This document shows, in pieces, positions 10,007 to 19,285 of a stretch of DNA of 64,000 nucleotides. The notes beneath the pieces were generated by a model. That model ran no database searches. It saw only the letters and a list, made by a program, of their open reading frames with translations, and was not told the origin of the DNA. Origin of the DNA: Chryseobacterium sp. OV279 (GTDB taxonomy: Bacteria; Bacteroidota; Bacteroidia; Flavobacteriales; Weeksellaceae); the NCBI RefSeq assembly GCF_900128945.1, contig NZ_FQUD01000001.1, positions 868,001 to 932,000 on the forward strand, read 5' to 3'. The position numbers and the translations under genes are program-made. Each line of letters begins with the position of its first letter. The stretch's first letter is position 1.

Positions 10007-10028
10007 TTGAAATATTGAAATAGACTTG

Positions 10029-10068
10029 GACTCAGGCGGAAAGCGAAGCTTTCCGCCTGAGTCTTTTT
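10029..10068 (+). terminator. strong intrinsic terminator after flotillin
   Basis: A perfect 16-bp stem, 10029-10044 paired with 10048-10063, with a GAA loop, followed by TTTTT. It separates the flotillin operon from the convergent barstar-domain gene, whose stop codon is at 10067, and can serve both strands only partly because no comparable T-run follows on the minus strand. Confidence 0.9.
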
Positions 10069-10786
10069 ATTCCAGAATAACTTTTACATTATGATCTGCA
10101 AAAACCTGAAGTATTTCATCAAATTTAGTTTTAAATAATTTTTTGCTTCTCTTATGATTTAGCCATTTTAATTCTGATATAGAGTTTACCCCAAAATCAC
10201 CACGCAGGCAGTCAAACAAGGCATAAATCCCTCTTCCAAAGTATCCTCCTATACCATTAACTTCTTCTCCTAAAGCACAGAAGAAGCTGTCCAAATTGTG
10301 AAATTTATTTCCATCGATCTCAATACTGATATTTTCTTTCACTTCATCTATTTTCATTGTGTGAAGTGCATAGACAAGCCAGCCTTGTAATTCTTCTTTC
10401 CTGAAATTTTTCCAGATATTTTTTTCTGTAATTTCATTATTTAATCTCATCTTCATTGCTTTGTGGTAGCCTGGAGGATTGCTCCATACCCGCCCCATTA
10501 GAGTAATATTGTTCTTTTTTGATTTTATTACTTTGATATTACCGATAAAAGTTCTGGTTACAATAGATGTATCATCAAGAAAACATATGAAACCGTTGTT
10601 TTCATAGATCCTTTCAGCATTTTCTATTGCTGATACTAAATTAGGAACATTGTCTACATTAATAAGTCGTAGGGTACGGTAAATAATACCTGCTTTATGT
10701 TCAATATTTTTGACATCATCCATATAAGCAATAATCTCAGGTTCTGTTTCAGTATCAAAGGCAAATCCAAACATTTTAATGGGCAA
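10067..10786 (-). CDS. two-domain protein with C-terminal barstar-like domain
   Basis: 239 residues. The C-terminal part (about 155-239) looks like barstar, the intracellular inhibitor of barnase-type RNases: IEIDGNKFHNLDSFF, then YFGRGIYALFDCLRG, aligning with barstar's YYGENLDALWDCLTG, and a closing strand VKVILE. The Asp of barstar's DALWD pair that faces the RNase active site first is Tyr here, the second Asp is kept. The N-terminal 150 residues are an unrecognised alpha/beta region. The gene overlaps the end of the sirtuin gene by 11 bp, so the two are translationally coupled. No barnase-like toxin is visible nearby. Barstar call is from motif reading. Confidence 0.7.
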   Translation of the reverse strand: MPIKMFGFAFDTETEPEIIAYMDDVKNIEHKAGIIYRTLRLINVDNVPNLVSAIENAERIYENNGFICFLDDTSIVTRTFIGNIKVIKSKKNNITLMGRVWSNPPGYHKAMKMRLNNEITEKNIWKNFRKEELQGWLVYALHTMKIDEVKENISIEIDGNKFHNLDSFFCALGEEVNGIGGYFGRGIYALFDCLRGDFGVNSISELKWLNHKRSKKLFKTKFDEILQVFADHNVKVILE

Positions 10787-11603
10787 TATTTTTAATAATC
10801 TCCTTAATGGTTTTTAAAACATCAGTAGACCTTTCTCTGATGATCACTGCGTTTTTTTTATCCCTGATCAGATCCGTGAAATTATTGTCTTCAGTATTGA
10901 TGTCCACAATAAAAGCTCCATATTTCAAAGCTGTTTCAGCAATAGCTATGGGAAGACTGGTTGCGCCGGAAGTTCCTACAATAAAAAGAATACCGCTGTT
11001 TTTGGCCACTTTCAGGGAGCCGAATCTCTTATTTGTTTTTTCATCATAATATTCATCAAACCACAGAATATTGGGACGCATCCAATGGCCACAGGTTTTG
11101 CAGGTCAGAAGAGAAATATCATTTTCTGTGAGATCTTCTTCAAGGTTTTTGCCTTTTATTTCTTCAGGAAGAGCTATAATTTCCTTACAACCATTTGAGC
11201 ACTTGATTTCTCTGTTATTTCCATGGATTTCATGAATCCTTTGATTTCCGGCACGACGGTGAAGATTATCAATATTTTGAGTAATCAGATGAAAACGGTC
11301 CTGTAGGATATTCTCAATTTCAGATAATTCAAAATGACTTTCATTAGGCGTTGCACTTTCAAACATTTTCTTTCGGAAAAGAGAATACTGTAGAACCTCT
11401 TCAGGATGTTCTTTAAAATACCTGAGTGTTCCGAATTCTTCAGGCTTGTGAAACTGAGTTCCTTTCACCCAGATTCCATCAATTCCCCGATAGGTAGGAA
11501 TTCCACTGTCGGATGAAATTCCGGCACCGGTAAGAAAAGTAAAAAGATTTCTTCTTTCTTTGTGATAAACTTCTCCGATAATGCTTTCCAGTTGTTGTGT
11601 CAT
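10776..11603 (-). CDS. Sir2-family NAD-dependent protein deacylase
   Basis: 275 residues from the ATG at 11603; a longer frame reaches 11684 but adds a segment unlike sirtuins and crosses a terminator hairpin. The Rossmann GAGISSDSGIPTYRG motif is at about residues 26-40, TQNIDNLHRRAG near 108-119 and the catalytic His in HEIHG near 125. Two Cys pairs (CSNGC and CKTC) form the zinc site, and FIVGTSG and a VDIN strand close the NAD fold. It would remove acyl groups from lysines, or otherwise consume NAD. Coupling to a barstar-domain gene by an 11-bp overlap is unusual for a housekeeping CobB. Confidence 0.88.
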   Translation of the reverse strand: MTQQLESIIGEVYHKERRNLFTFLTGAGISSDSGIPTYRGIDGIWVKGTQFHKPEEFGTLRYFKEHPEEVLQYSLFRKKMFESATPNESHFELSEIENILQDRFHLITQNIDNLHRRAGNQRIHEIHGNNREIKCSNGCKEIIALPEEIKGKNLEEDLTENDISLLTCKTCGHWMRPNILWFDEYYDEKTNKRFGSLKVAKNSGILFIVGTSGATSLPIAIAETALKYGAFIVDINTEDNNFTDLIRDKKNAVIIRERSTDVLKTIKEIIKNIAH

Positions 11604-11650
11604 GAAGATGATTAAAAGCCTAAATCTACTGAATTTACAGTTCAAAAAAC

Positions 11651-11675
11651 AAAAAAAGCCCCGGAAAATCCGGGA
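11651..11675 (-). terminator. minus-strand intrinsic terminator
   Basis: On the minus strand CCCGGA-TTT-TCCGGG (11660-11674) is followed by GGCTTTTTTT. It sits downstream of the large T9SS gene (stop at 11928) and upstream of the sirtuin ATG at 11603, so it insulates the sirtuin-barstar operon. Confidence 0.8.
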
Positions 11676-11709
11676 CCTCATCAACTGAATTATATATAAA
11701 GTATTTCTA

Positions 11710-11925
11710 TTGGTATATCAAGATGTCAGATGTCAGACACGAGACATGAGACTTTAGGTTAAGGCTGAGATTGAGAAACGTCAATGGTCAATTTTGCTAT
11801 GCTAGTGAATAGTGAATTATAGATTCAATAAATAAGAACCAAGTTTTCAGACTGACAAAGTTCAAAACTTTCAAACCCTCAAACGCTCCGACTCTCAAAC
11901 TCGTATCCCGAATCCCGCAACCTCT
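11710..11925. repeat. degenerate dispersed intergenic repeat, copy A
   Basis: This 325-bp spacer holds no gene. It contains runs such as GTCAGATGTCAGACACGAGA, TCAATTTTGCTATGCTAGTG, and stacked CTCAAAC/CTCTCA words. The block 11779-11818 matches, inverted and with a few differences, the block 50966-51006 in the spacer after the nucleoid-associated protein gene. It is part of a dispersed degenerate family of unknown origin. Confidence 0.6.
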
Positions 11926-11927
11926 CA

Positions 11928-14900
11928 CTATTTCACAATCACCCTCTTCACATGTCCTTCCGAAGTTTTCACAAGATAAACACCCGCAGAAAGTTTTGAA
12001 GTATCTATGGTTAAAGCATTTTTCTCTTTTCCAAGCATTTTTCCTGACATGTCATACAGTTCATAATCCTGCGCTCTGTTAAAGTATAGAACATTTCCTT
12101 TCGTGACAGGATTAGGGAATACATTGAAGGTTGCTTTTTCAGTTTTCACTTCACCAGTTCCCAATGTTGGAGTAGACACCACTTCATACATGGATAATGT
12201 TCCGCTGATCTCGTTGGCAACAATGACATAGCCTTTTCCGTTTGTTGTATTTCCCGGAGCGATGTATGTAATCCCTTCAGGACCGTTGTCACCACCATAA
12301 GCTGAGGTAGAACGTGAATGTTTATAGTCTGTAAACGTAGGGTTGTTAGGGTCTGCAATATTATAAACCATTACCCCTCCGGTTCTTTCCAGAGTGATGA
12401 ACGCATAAGTCTGTCCATTGATGGTCGCTAAAGCTACTCCTTCGGGTTCAGGACCTTTCGCACGGCTTCTGTTTTTGGCACCGTTGGCTTCATTGTCTGC
12501 ATTAAAGATCAGGGGATGTTTGGCTGCGATATATCTTTCAAACCGGTCACCGCTGTCGTAAACCAATTGTTTGGTATCGGCATTAAAAATAGAGAATGAA
12601 CGTGCTCCCAAAGCTGCAATTTCTTCAAAATCTGTATCCGCATCAGTATTTCCTGTTGCACTGGACACTCTGAATCTGCCTAAATTATGAGATGCTTTTA
12701 AAACGGATGCCTGTGGGAATAGAGCAGGATCTAGAGTATAGGTATTTGCTCCCACAGTAGTTCTTTCGCTGTATCCTGAAAGATCTTTTTCATCACCTTC
12801 ATTAGCCGTTACGATATAATTGGTGTTTCCTATTTTGTAATTCTGAACGGCATCCGGAATATAGTAGGCTTTCACCGGCCAGTTAGCGATAAGTATTTCA
12901 CCATTGTTATCCGAAGCATCAAAACCGTTACCCGGAAGACTCATGTCTTTTTTGCCTAATCCCCAGATTCCGGAAATTGTTTTTGTGGCTAGATTAATTT
13001 CTGCTACAGCATTGTTTTCCTGAAGTGTTACCCAGGCTTTCTGACTGTCTGAGCTTATTGTCACATATTCAGGTTCAAGATCCTGAGAAAGCGTATTGTT
13101 GGTTCTTACTTTTCTCAGTCCTGTGGCCACTAAAGCAGTGGTCTGAGAATCGAAACTATTAAAATTAAGCGTTGTGACATTACTTTGTGGCAGATTTGCG
13201 ATACCGCCTGAAATATCAATAATGCTGATGGTTCCCTCAGGATCTACAGTATAAGCATCATTAGGCTCACCTTCATTGGCTGTGATCACTTTTGTTCCGT
13301 CCGGAGTGAACGCCACCATATCAGGAAGTGCTCCCACAGTCACTTGTTTCAGGAAGTTTCCGTTAATGTCAAAAAAGACTACAGAGCCATTCTGCTGTGG
13401 ATCAGCATTCGGGGAAGCCGTTGCAATGATCCCGTTTTTAACGGCGATACTTGTAATCCCGCCATACGGTGCCATGTTCACTGTTTTGACTACAGAAAGA
13501 GCATTTGGATTAGTGAAATCAATGATGTCAAATACATCCGTGATGGAACTGATGGTAAATAACTTCTGGCTGGCCGGATCATGAACTACAATTTCTGTAG
13601 AACTGTTGTTGTTTCCGGAGGGATCAAAACTTGCAACATAGTTCAGCTGAATCTGTCCTGAAGGAACCGGTGCAGGTTTATCATTGTCCACAATATAAAC
13701 AGTAGCCGTATTATCTCCGGAAATAGTTGTCCCGGTAGGATTTTCAAGGCTTACCACAAAATATTCTGCCTGCTGCTCTTCCAGTGTATCATCGATGATC
13801 GGAATATTGACCGTATAACTTGTTGTAGAAGGAGTGATATTGATGGTCTGATTGGCTAATGTAAAATCATTGCTGTCGGCAGTACTGAACGGTGCCGGTT
13901 TTACTACAAGATTAACTGTAGCAGCCGAAGGATTGGTAACATTGATCTTGAAGGCCAGGCTTCCTGCATTTTCATTTACTTTAATGAAGTTTTTATCAAG
14001 AGAAACCGTGGTTCCGGCCGTTGTAAAGGTGCTTGATGTCAATGCTGTAACTCCATTATCACTTAAATCTTCAACCGTATTGGGTTTAAGAGCCAGATAA
14101 TACGTCTGTCCGGGAATAAGTGCAGCCGTAGGAATGACTGTGATTTTATTATTACTGAAAGTCGTTGTGAAGGGAACTGAAGTACCTGAAGCATTTCCTA
14201 CACGGAAATCTACAAGGCTTTGTGCATTAGAATCGGTGATCGCGGAATTGTCTGTAAGTCTTACATTTTCATTGAAAGAAATTGTTGGATTTACAGTGGT
14301 AGAAGCATTATTTGTGTTTTGAGCGGGAAGATAAGTGGTTGTAGGAGGGGTTGTGTCGGCACCTCCGGATGCTGTGGCATCCATTGTAAAATTATCAAAA
14401 CGGTTATTCCCTCCCGTTCCGCCTCCTGTAGCGGAGAATTCTACCTTTAATTTAAAATTCGGGTTATTGGAAACGCCTGAAACTGAAGAAAAATCAAAAG
14501 TCATAAGCTGAGGATTGGCATCCTGTGGATTGATGGTCTGATAAGGAACAAAAGTACTTCCATCCGTTGAATAAGACCATGATTGAGTTCCCGCGCCCTG
14601 TCCGGATCTTCTTGTCGTAAATTTAACAACAGCATTCTGATACCCTGTCGTAGGAAGATTGAACTGTAAAGTGCCCCCAATGGGATTATTGAATCTTAAA
14701 TGGGTTCCGGCCGGATCGCCGTTTCTTGTATTTAAATTATCAATACTGAAATTCTGTCCGGTACCGCCTGCAAAATCTATTTCGCTGGTTCCTCCGGCTA
14801 TGGCAGCTAGAGATCCGCTTACCAAAGTGGAAGAGGGAGTCGTGATGGATGCTGAAGATGTATTGTTGTTAAAATTCCAGTAATGGATCAGTGTCTGTCC

Positions 14901-14966
14901 GAAAAGCCCTCCCTGAAGGAAGAATGCGGCAATGACAGATCCTTTTAATAGATAGTTGTTGGTCAT
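11928..14966 (-). CDS. choice-of-anchor I family T9SS protein with Calx-beta domain
   Basis: 1012-residue secreted mosaic. Signal peptide at 1-23 (ends GLFGQ). Residues about 25-195 form a lamin/carbohydrate-type beta domain (LIHYWNFNN...NRFDNFTMDA), followed by a bacterial Ig-like domain (about 200-315), a Calx-beta domain (about 320-430, with DDTLEEQQAEYFVVSLENPTG split across strands), and a choice-of-anchor I beta-propeller (about 440-920, with VAFTPDGTKVITANEGEP and the later GPEPEGVA and GPEGITYI motifs). The last 75 residues are a T9SS sorting domain. Related proteins are cell-surface, often Ca-binding or phosphatase/esterase-like, but no catalytic site is evident. It is a single-gene unit ended by the terminator at 11651. 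Confidence 0.87.
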   Translation of the reverse strand: MTNNYLLKGSVIAAFFLQGGLFGQTLIHYWNFNNNTSSASITTPSSTLVSGSLAAIAGGTSEIDFAGGTGQNFSIDNLNTRNGDPAGTHLRFNNPIGGTLQFNLPTTGYQNAVVKFTTRRSGQGAGTQSWSYSTDGSTFVPYQTINPQDANPQLMTFDFSSVSGVSNNPNFKLKVEFSATGGGTGGNNRFDNFTMDATASGGADTTPPTTTYLPAQNTNNASTTVNPTISFNENVRLTDNSAITDSNAQSLVDFRVGNASGTSVPFTTTFSNNKITVIPTAALIPGQTYYLALKPNTVEDLSDNGVTALTSSTFTTAGTTVSLDKNFIKVNENAGSLAFKINVTNPSAATVNLVVKPAPFSTADSNDFTLANQTINITPSTTSYTVNIPIIDDTLEEQQAEYFVVSLENPTGTTISGDNTATVYIVDNDKPAPVPSGQIQLNYVASFDPSGNNNSSTEIVVHDPASQKLFTISSITDVFDIIDFTNPNALSVVKTVNMAPYGGITSIAVKNGIIATASPNADPQQNGSVVFFDINGNFLKQVTVGALPDMVAFTPDGTKVITANEGEPNDAYTVDPEGTISIIDISGGIANLPQSNVTTLNFNSFDSQTTALVATGLRKVRTNNTLSQDLEPEYVTISSDSQKAWVTLQENNAVAEINLATKTISGIWGLGKKDMSLPGNGFDASDNNGEILIANWPVKAYYIPDAVQNYKIGNTNYIVTANEGDEKDLSGYSERTTVGANTYTLDPALFPQASVLKASHNLGRFRVSSATGNTDADTDFEEIAALGARSFSIFNADTKQLVYDSGDRFERYIAAKHPLIFNADNEANGAKNRSRAKGPEPEGVALATINGQTYAFITLERTGGVMVYNIADPNNPTFTDYKHSRSTSAYGGDNGPEGITYIAPGNTTNGKGYVIVANEISGTLSMYEVVSTPTLGTGEVKTEKATFNVFPNPVTKGNVLYFNRAQDYELYDMSGKMLGKEKNALTIDTSKLSAGVYLVKTSEGHVKRVIVK

Positions 14967-15108
14967 TTTTTACTTGCATTAGATTTATGCAAAAATGAAC
15001 TTTATACCGCGCAAGTATTTTAATGGAATTTTAATAAATGTTTAACAAACAGGTAACGGTTGCTGTTGAAATGAAATATAAAACAGCAAAACTCTTCGTT
15101 TTGTTAAT

Positions 15109-15264
15109 TTACTTGCTGACTTTGCTTCCTGTAATATTCATGGTTTTATTCACAGATGCTTTTTCATCCAGCGGATGTTTCTGCATATAAAAATAGCCTG
15201 AAACTGCTGTCAGGACTAGAAGAACAAAAATGACCAGAACAATTCTTTTTACCATATCTCTCAT
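15109..15264 (-). CDS. 51-aa single-pass membrane peptide coupled to the SDR gene
   Basis: Small gene starting MRDMVKRIVLVIFVLLVL. Its ATG overlaps the TGA of the upstream SDR gene (ATGA at 15261-15264), a strong sign of translational coupling. Residues about 6-25 form a membrane helix; the tail (MQKHPLDEKASVNKTM) is polar. No family is recognised. The ATG at 15255 is an alternative start giving 48 residues. Role could be a membrane anchor or partner for the SDR protein; that is inference from coupling only. Confidence 0.6.
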   Translation of the reverse strand: MRDMVKRIVLVIFVLLVLTAVSGYFYMQKHPLDEKASVNKTMNITGSKVSK

Positions 15265-15914
15265 ATTGCTAAATTTTTAATGTCCCTGATTTCCAAAACT
15301 GATGTGGGGTAACCTTTGCGCACGCCATTGATCATTGCTTTGCCCACTTCGTGTAAAGTTAATGATTTTGACGGTAAAAAAACAGGAAAAATCCAAATAA
15401 TAGGTTTAAAGAACCATTTTACATGTATTTGACCATCAACGGGTTTCATGAATCCCGGACGGAAATTGAATGCATTTCTAAAACCTAATTTTTTCAATGC
15501 ATTTTCAGTTCTGCCTTTTACCCTTGCCCACATCTGCTTTCCGCTTTCTGTGCTGTCTGTATGAGCTCCTGATACATAATTGAAAACCATGTCCGGATTT
15601 TGGTTCAGAGCAACCTTTGCAAAATGAACGGTGGTATCGTATGTGATCTTTGTATACTCTTCCTCATTCATTCCCACGCTGCTGATTCCTGCACAGAAAA
15701 AGCAGGCATCATATCCTTTCAGGTTTTCGTCGTTGAGATCTATGGCCAGGAAATCCGGAACTAAATATTCTTTAAGCTTTGGATGTGTTTTTCCGGAAGG
15801 TTTTCTGCTTACGCTTAGTATTTCTGAAACATTAGGATTTTCAAGGCATTCCATTAAAACACCTTCGCCTACCATACCGGTTGCACCTGTAAGAATTATT
15901 TTGATCGGATTCAT
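15261..15914 (-). CDS. atypical SDR, NAD(P)-binding epimerase-like protein
   Basis: 217-residue Rossmann protein. The dinucleotide motif TGATGMVGEGV is at residues 9-19, the acidic strand DFLAIDLND near 55-63, and the CFFCAGISSVG strand near 72-82. A YVSGAHTDS strand follows, then an NFRPGFMKP loop; the usual YxxxK dyad is not evident, so it fits the atypical SDR group (HTATIP2/YwnB-like) used for binding or quinone reduction rather than classical dehydrogenation. It forms a two-gene unit with the overlapping 51-aa membrane peptide. Substrate unknown. Confidence 0.82.
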   Translation of the reverse strand: MNPIKIILTGATGMVGEGVLMECLENPNVSEILSVSRKPSGKTHPKLKEYLVPDFLAIDLNDENLKGYDACFFCAGISSVGMNEEEYTKITYDTTVHFAKVALNQNPDMVFNYVSGAHTDSTESGKQMWARVKGRTENALKKLGFRNAFNFRPGFMKPVDGQIHVKWFFKPIIWIFPVFLPSKSLTLHEVGKAMINGVRKGYPTSVLEIRDIKNLAI

Positions 15915-16026
15915 TTTTTTCTGTTGATATTATGCATGACGTACTAAGATATAGTATTACTTTAAATGTACAGTAAAAAAATTACATTTCTGAAGAAATT
16001 ATGAATGAGGAGCGCTTACATAACAC

Positions 16027-16055
16027 AAAAACCGGCCAAAAGATGACCGGTTTTT
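16027..16055 (-). terminator. terminator after ppx
   Basis: AAAAACCGG (16027-16035) pairs with CCGGTTTTT (16047-16055) around an 11-nt loop. T-runs exist on both strands, so it can end the ppk-ppx operon on the minus strand; the gene on the other side also reads away from it on the minus strand. Confidence 0.85.
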
Positions 16056-16076
16056 GAAATATACTGTGTAAGAAAT

Positions 16077-16961
16077 TTATTTTTTTTCGTGCAGCTGACT
16101 GAAAATATTATGGATCAGTCCGTCTGCCACGGAGATTTTAGGAACGAATATCCTGTTGATATCTGACCATGACATCACATTATTAAAAATCCTCAAAGCA
16201 TGAACAAGAACGTCCGCTCTGTCTTCTCTTAGGTTATGTTTCGTCATTCTTTCCTCTACAGAAAGCTCGTTGAATTCTTTATATACCTTTTTAAGATGGG
16301 CAAGCGTCATCGGTTTTCCGTCTTTGGTTTTGCTCATCGAGAATACCTTATTGATATTTCCCCCAGAACCGATAGCGACGATGGGTCTTTTGCTGACGAT
16401 ATTATCTTTAATCTCATCCTTCATCTCCTGCCAGTTTTCAGGAGTTACGAGGTTATTCAGAAGGCGGATAGTTCCGATGTTGAACGATTTTTCGTACACC
16501 ATTTTTCCGTTTTCGTAAAAAGTAAGCTCTGTAGAACCTCCTCCCACGTCAATGTATAAATAGGCGAATTCTTTGTCAAGGCCTTCTGCTACATGGTTTT
16601 CATAGATCAGTGTTGCTTCTTCGTCACCGGAGATAATCTCTATATTGATGCCCGAAGTTTCCTTCACCTGTCTGATGATTTCATTTCCATTCGAGGCATC
16701 ACGCATCGCACTGGTGGCACAGGCGCGGTAATGCTCCACTTTGTAGATCTTCATAAGGTCACTGAAAATTTTCATCGAGTCGATGACCATTTTTTCTCTT
16801 TCCTCGCCGATCATGCCCATGGTGAACACGTCCATTCCCAGTCTCAGAGGGATTCTTAAAAGATTAAGTTTTATAAATTCAGGTTTTCTGTTGCTGATCT
16901 TTACTTCATTGATCAGAAGTCTGGCGGCGTTGCTTCCTATATCTATCGCTGCGATCTTCAT
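16077..16961 (-). CDS. ppx: exopolyphosphatase, Ppx/GppA family
   Basis: 294-residue ASKHA-fold phosphatase that hydrolyses terminal phosphates of polyphosphate or pppGpp. Visible motifs: phosphate-1 loop IDIGSNAARLLI (residues 5-16), CATSAMRDASNG near 81, ISGDEEATLIYEN near 113, DVGGGSTELTFYENG near 138 and VAIGSGGNINKV near 196. At about 300 residues it has only the core domains, the common form in Bacteroidota. It overlaps the end of ppk by 4 bp (ATGA), so polyphosphate synthesis and degradation are coupled. The downstream hairpin ends the operon. Confidence 0.9.
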   Translation of the reverse strand: MKIAAIDIGSNAARLLINEVKISNRKPEFIKLNLLRIPLRLGMDVFTMGMIGEEREKMVIDSMKIFSDLMKIYKVEHYRACATSAMRDASNGNEIIRQVKETSGINIEIISGDEEATLIYENHVAEGLDKEFAYLYIDVGGGSTELTFYENGKMVYEKSFNIGTIRLLNNLVTPENWQEMKDEIKDNIVSKRPIVAIGSGGNINKVFSMSKTKDGKPMTLAHLKKVYKEFNELSVEERMTKHNLREDRADVLVHALRIFNNVMSWSDINRIFVPKISVADGLIHNIFSQLHEKK

Positions 16962-19030
16962 TTTTTGCTTGTTTTAGCTTTTAAATATTTGTAGGTTTCT
17001 ATTTGAGAACGGCATTCCTTTTTATCATTCCTGACATACTCGTTGCTCAATTTTTTGTCTAAAATACGAGCTTTTACGTTATCTCTCAACTGAATGTCCA
17101 GAATATCTTTCAATTCCTTCTTCAGTTCCTTGTCTGTGATCTTCGCGGCGGCCTCAATTCTGTAGTCCAGATTTCGCGTCATCCAGTCGGCAGATGAGAT
17201 GTAGATGTCTTCTGCACCTTTATTATAGAAATACATGACCCTGGCGTGTTCCAGGTATTCGTCTACGATACTGATCGCTTTTATTTTCTCTTTAAATTCC
17301 TTTTGATTTACCGGACAATAGATTCCTCTTACGATGGTTTTTGTGACCACTCCGGCATAGGCTGCTTCATAGAGCTTTTCTATCAGAGCTCTGTCACTCA
17401 TGGAATTGGCCTTGATGATGATCTCTGCTTTTCTTCCTGCTTTGGCTTCCTCAATTTCCTTATCGATATGATGAACAATCTTTTCACGCATATACTGCGG
17501 GCAAATCATCAGATTTTTACACGTTTTCAGGACTGGTAGGAAATCATCTTTTGGTTTTTTCAGAACATTAAACACCTTATTGATATCTGCCATGATGCCG
17601 CGGTCAGCAGTCATCAGTAAATGGTCACCGTAGATTCTTGCCGTTTTCTCATTGAAATTTCCGGTACTTACAAAGCCATATTGGAGTGTTTTATTGTGGG
17701 ATCTTTTTTTAATGATACAAAGCTTGGCGTGTACTTTTTTGTTCGGAAGACCTACAAGAACATTGATTCCTTCTGGCTCAAACATTTCTTTCCACTTCAG
17801 ATTGGATTCTTCATCAAATCTTGCCTGAAGTTCAAGCATAACCGTCACTTCTTTACCATTTCTTGCTGCGTAGATCAGGGCATTACTGATCTTTGAGTTG
17901 CCGGCAAGACGGTACGCTGTAATTTGTATGGATTTTACATCAGGATCCATGGCCGCTTCACGAAGAAGATCAATTACAGGATTGTATTTGTGGTAAGGGA
18001 AGGAGAGAAGAACGTCTTGTTTTAAGATAACATCAGTCACTCTTTCACCATGTTCAAAAGCCTGGTGCGTAAAAGAAGATCTTTCCACCGGTCTTGCGTA
18101 GGTTTCAAAAACATCCGGAAAATCCATAAAGTGTTTGAAATTGTGAATTTTTCCACCGGGAATGATACTGTCTTTTTTCGTTAAATTTAATTTTCGGATA
18201 AGGAGCTCCAGCAGGGCTTTATCCATATCTTTATCAAAAACAAAACGGGTAGGTTTTCCTTTCCTTCTGTTTTTAAGTCCTTTTTCTATTTTTTCTGCGA
18301 AGTTGGTCCGGATGTCATTGTCCAGTTCCAGTTCGGCATCTTTCGTTACCTTGAAAGCATTGGCGGCAAATTCGTCATAGCCGAAATAGGAGAAAATATG
18401 CGGAAGGTTGAACGTGATAACATCTTCCAGCAGCATCACATTTTTTTCTTCCGGATCTTCCGTTGGCAACAGGACAAATCTTCCCACAAAACGGGACGGA
18501 ATTTCAATAATCGCATAATTACTGGAATACTGCCAGTCCTTTTTTCTCATCGCCACCCCCAGATAGAGACTTTTATCCCTTAAGTAAGGCATCGGCGTGT
18601 TTTCGTGAAGAAGGATAGGGATCACATTGGATTCCACCACTTCGTCAAAATATTCTCTTACGAATTCTTTCTGCTTAGCTGTGAGGTTTTTGGCATTTTT
18701 AATAGAAACCTTAAGGCCTGCCATTTCAGTCTGAATGTGTTTCCAGGTCTTATCAAAATTCTGCTGCTGTCTGATCACAATTTCATTGATCCTCTGAAGA
18801 ATCTTTGAAGGAGGCTGATAGAAAGATTCAGCAATCACTTTTTCTTTAAAATCCATCGCCCGCTTTAATCCGGCTACACGTACTCTGAAAAACTCATCTA
18901 AATTATTGGAGAAAATTCCAAGGAAACGTATTCTTAAATGTAAAGGAACATTTTCGTCCATGGCTTCCTGTAAAACCCTTTCATTGAAAGCAAGCCATGT
19001 AATATCTCGCGGATTAAAGTGTACTGACAT
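16958..19030 (-). CDS. ppk1: polyphosphate kinase 1
   Basis: 690-residue enzyme that polymerises ATP gamma-phosphate into polyphosphate reversibly. N-terminal helical domain (NPRDITWLAFNERVLQEA near residues 6-23), head domain, and two PLD-like catalytic domains. Core motifs include ITAYRLAGNSKISNALIYAA, the ELQARFDEESN loop, KKVHAKLCIIKKR with the phosphoacceptor His near residue 434, and TGNFNEKTA. Length is typical. It is the first gene of the ppk1-ppx operon, divergent from dnaK. On the minus strand a TATTTTTG box at 19050-19057 may be its -7 element. Confidence 0.96.
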   Translation of the reverse strand: MSVHFNPRDITWLAFNERVLQEAMDENVPLHLRIRFLGIFSNNLDEFFRVRVAGLKRAMDFKEKVIAESFYQPPSKILQRINEIVIRQQQNFDKTWKHIQTEMAGLKVSIKNAKNLTAKQKEFVREYFDEVVESNVIPILLHENTPMPYLRDKSLYLGVAMRKKDWQYSSNYAIIEIPSRFVGRFVLLPTEDPEEKNVMLLEDVITFNLPHIFSYFGYDEFAANAFKVTKDAELELDNDIRTNFAEKIEKGLKNRRKGKPTRFVFDKDMDKALLELLIRKLNLTKKDSIIPGGKIHNFKHFMDFPDVFETYARPVERSSFTHQAFEHGERVTDVILKQDVLLSFPYHKYNPVIDLLREAAMDPDVKSIQITAYRLAGNSKISNALIYAARNGKEVTVMLELQARFDEESNLKWKEMFEPEGINVLVGLPNKKVHAKLCIIKKRSHNKTLQYGFVSTGNFNEKTARIYGDHLLMTADRGIMADINKVFNVLKKPKDDFLPVLKTCKNLMICPQYMREKIVHHIDKEIEEAKAGRKAEIIIKANSMSDRALIEKLYEAAYAGVVTKTIVRGIYCPVNQKEFKEKIKAISIVDEYLEHARVMYFYNKGAEDIYISSADWMTRNLDYRIEAAAKITDKELKKELKDILDIQLRDNVKARILDKKLSNEYVRNDKKECRSQIETYKYLKAKTSKK

Positions 19031-19285
19031 TCTAAAGTGTATATTTTATCAAAAATACTAATTCGTTAAGTTTAATTCATACTTCTAAAGTTAAACTTTG
19101 ATTAATTTTTAAATATGTCCGATGTTCAAACTGTCTTGAATAGTACAATTTAACATAATCTGAAGGACATTATTATCTGTAGAAATTTCCGGTTCTGTCA
19201 TTTTGTCACAAAATAGGAGATGGTACAGATATTGAGAAATTGAGAATGTAAATTAAATATAAAAATTAGAAAAAATATAAATATT

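Noticed and set aside
11604..11684. 27-codon N-terminal extension of the sirtuin
   Set aside because: It lies over the hairpin terminator and is basic/aromatic, unlike sirtuins.
11710..11925. Small regulatory RNA in the spacer before the sirtuin
   Set aside because: The words are shared with other spacers as a degenerate repeat, and no promoter is seen.
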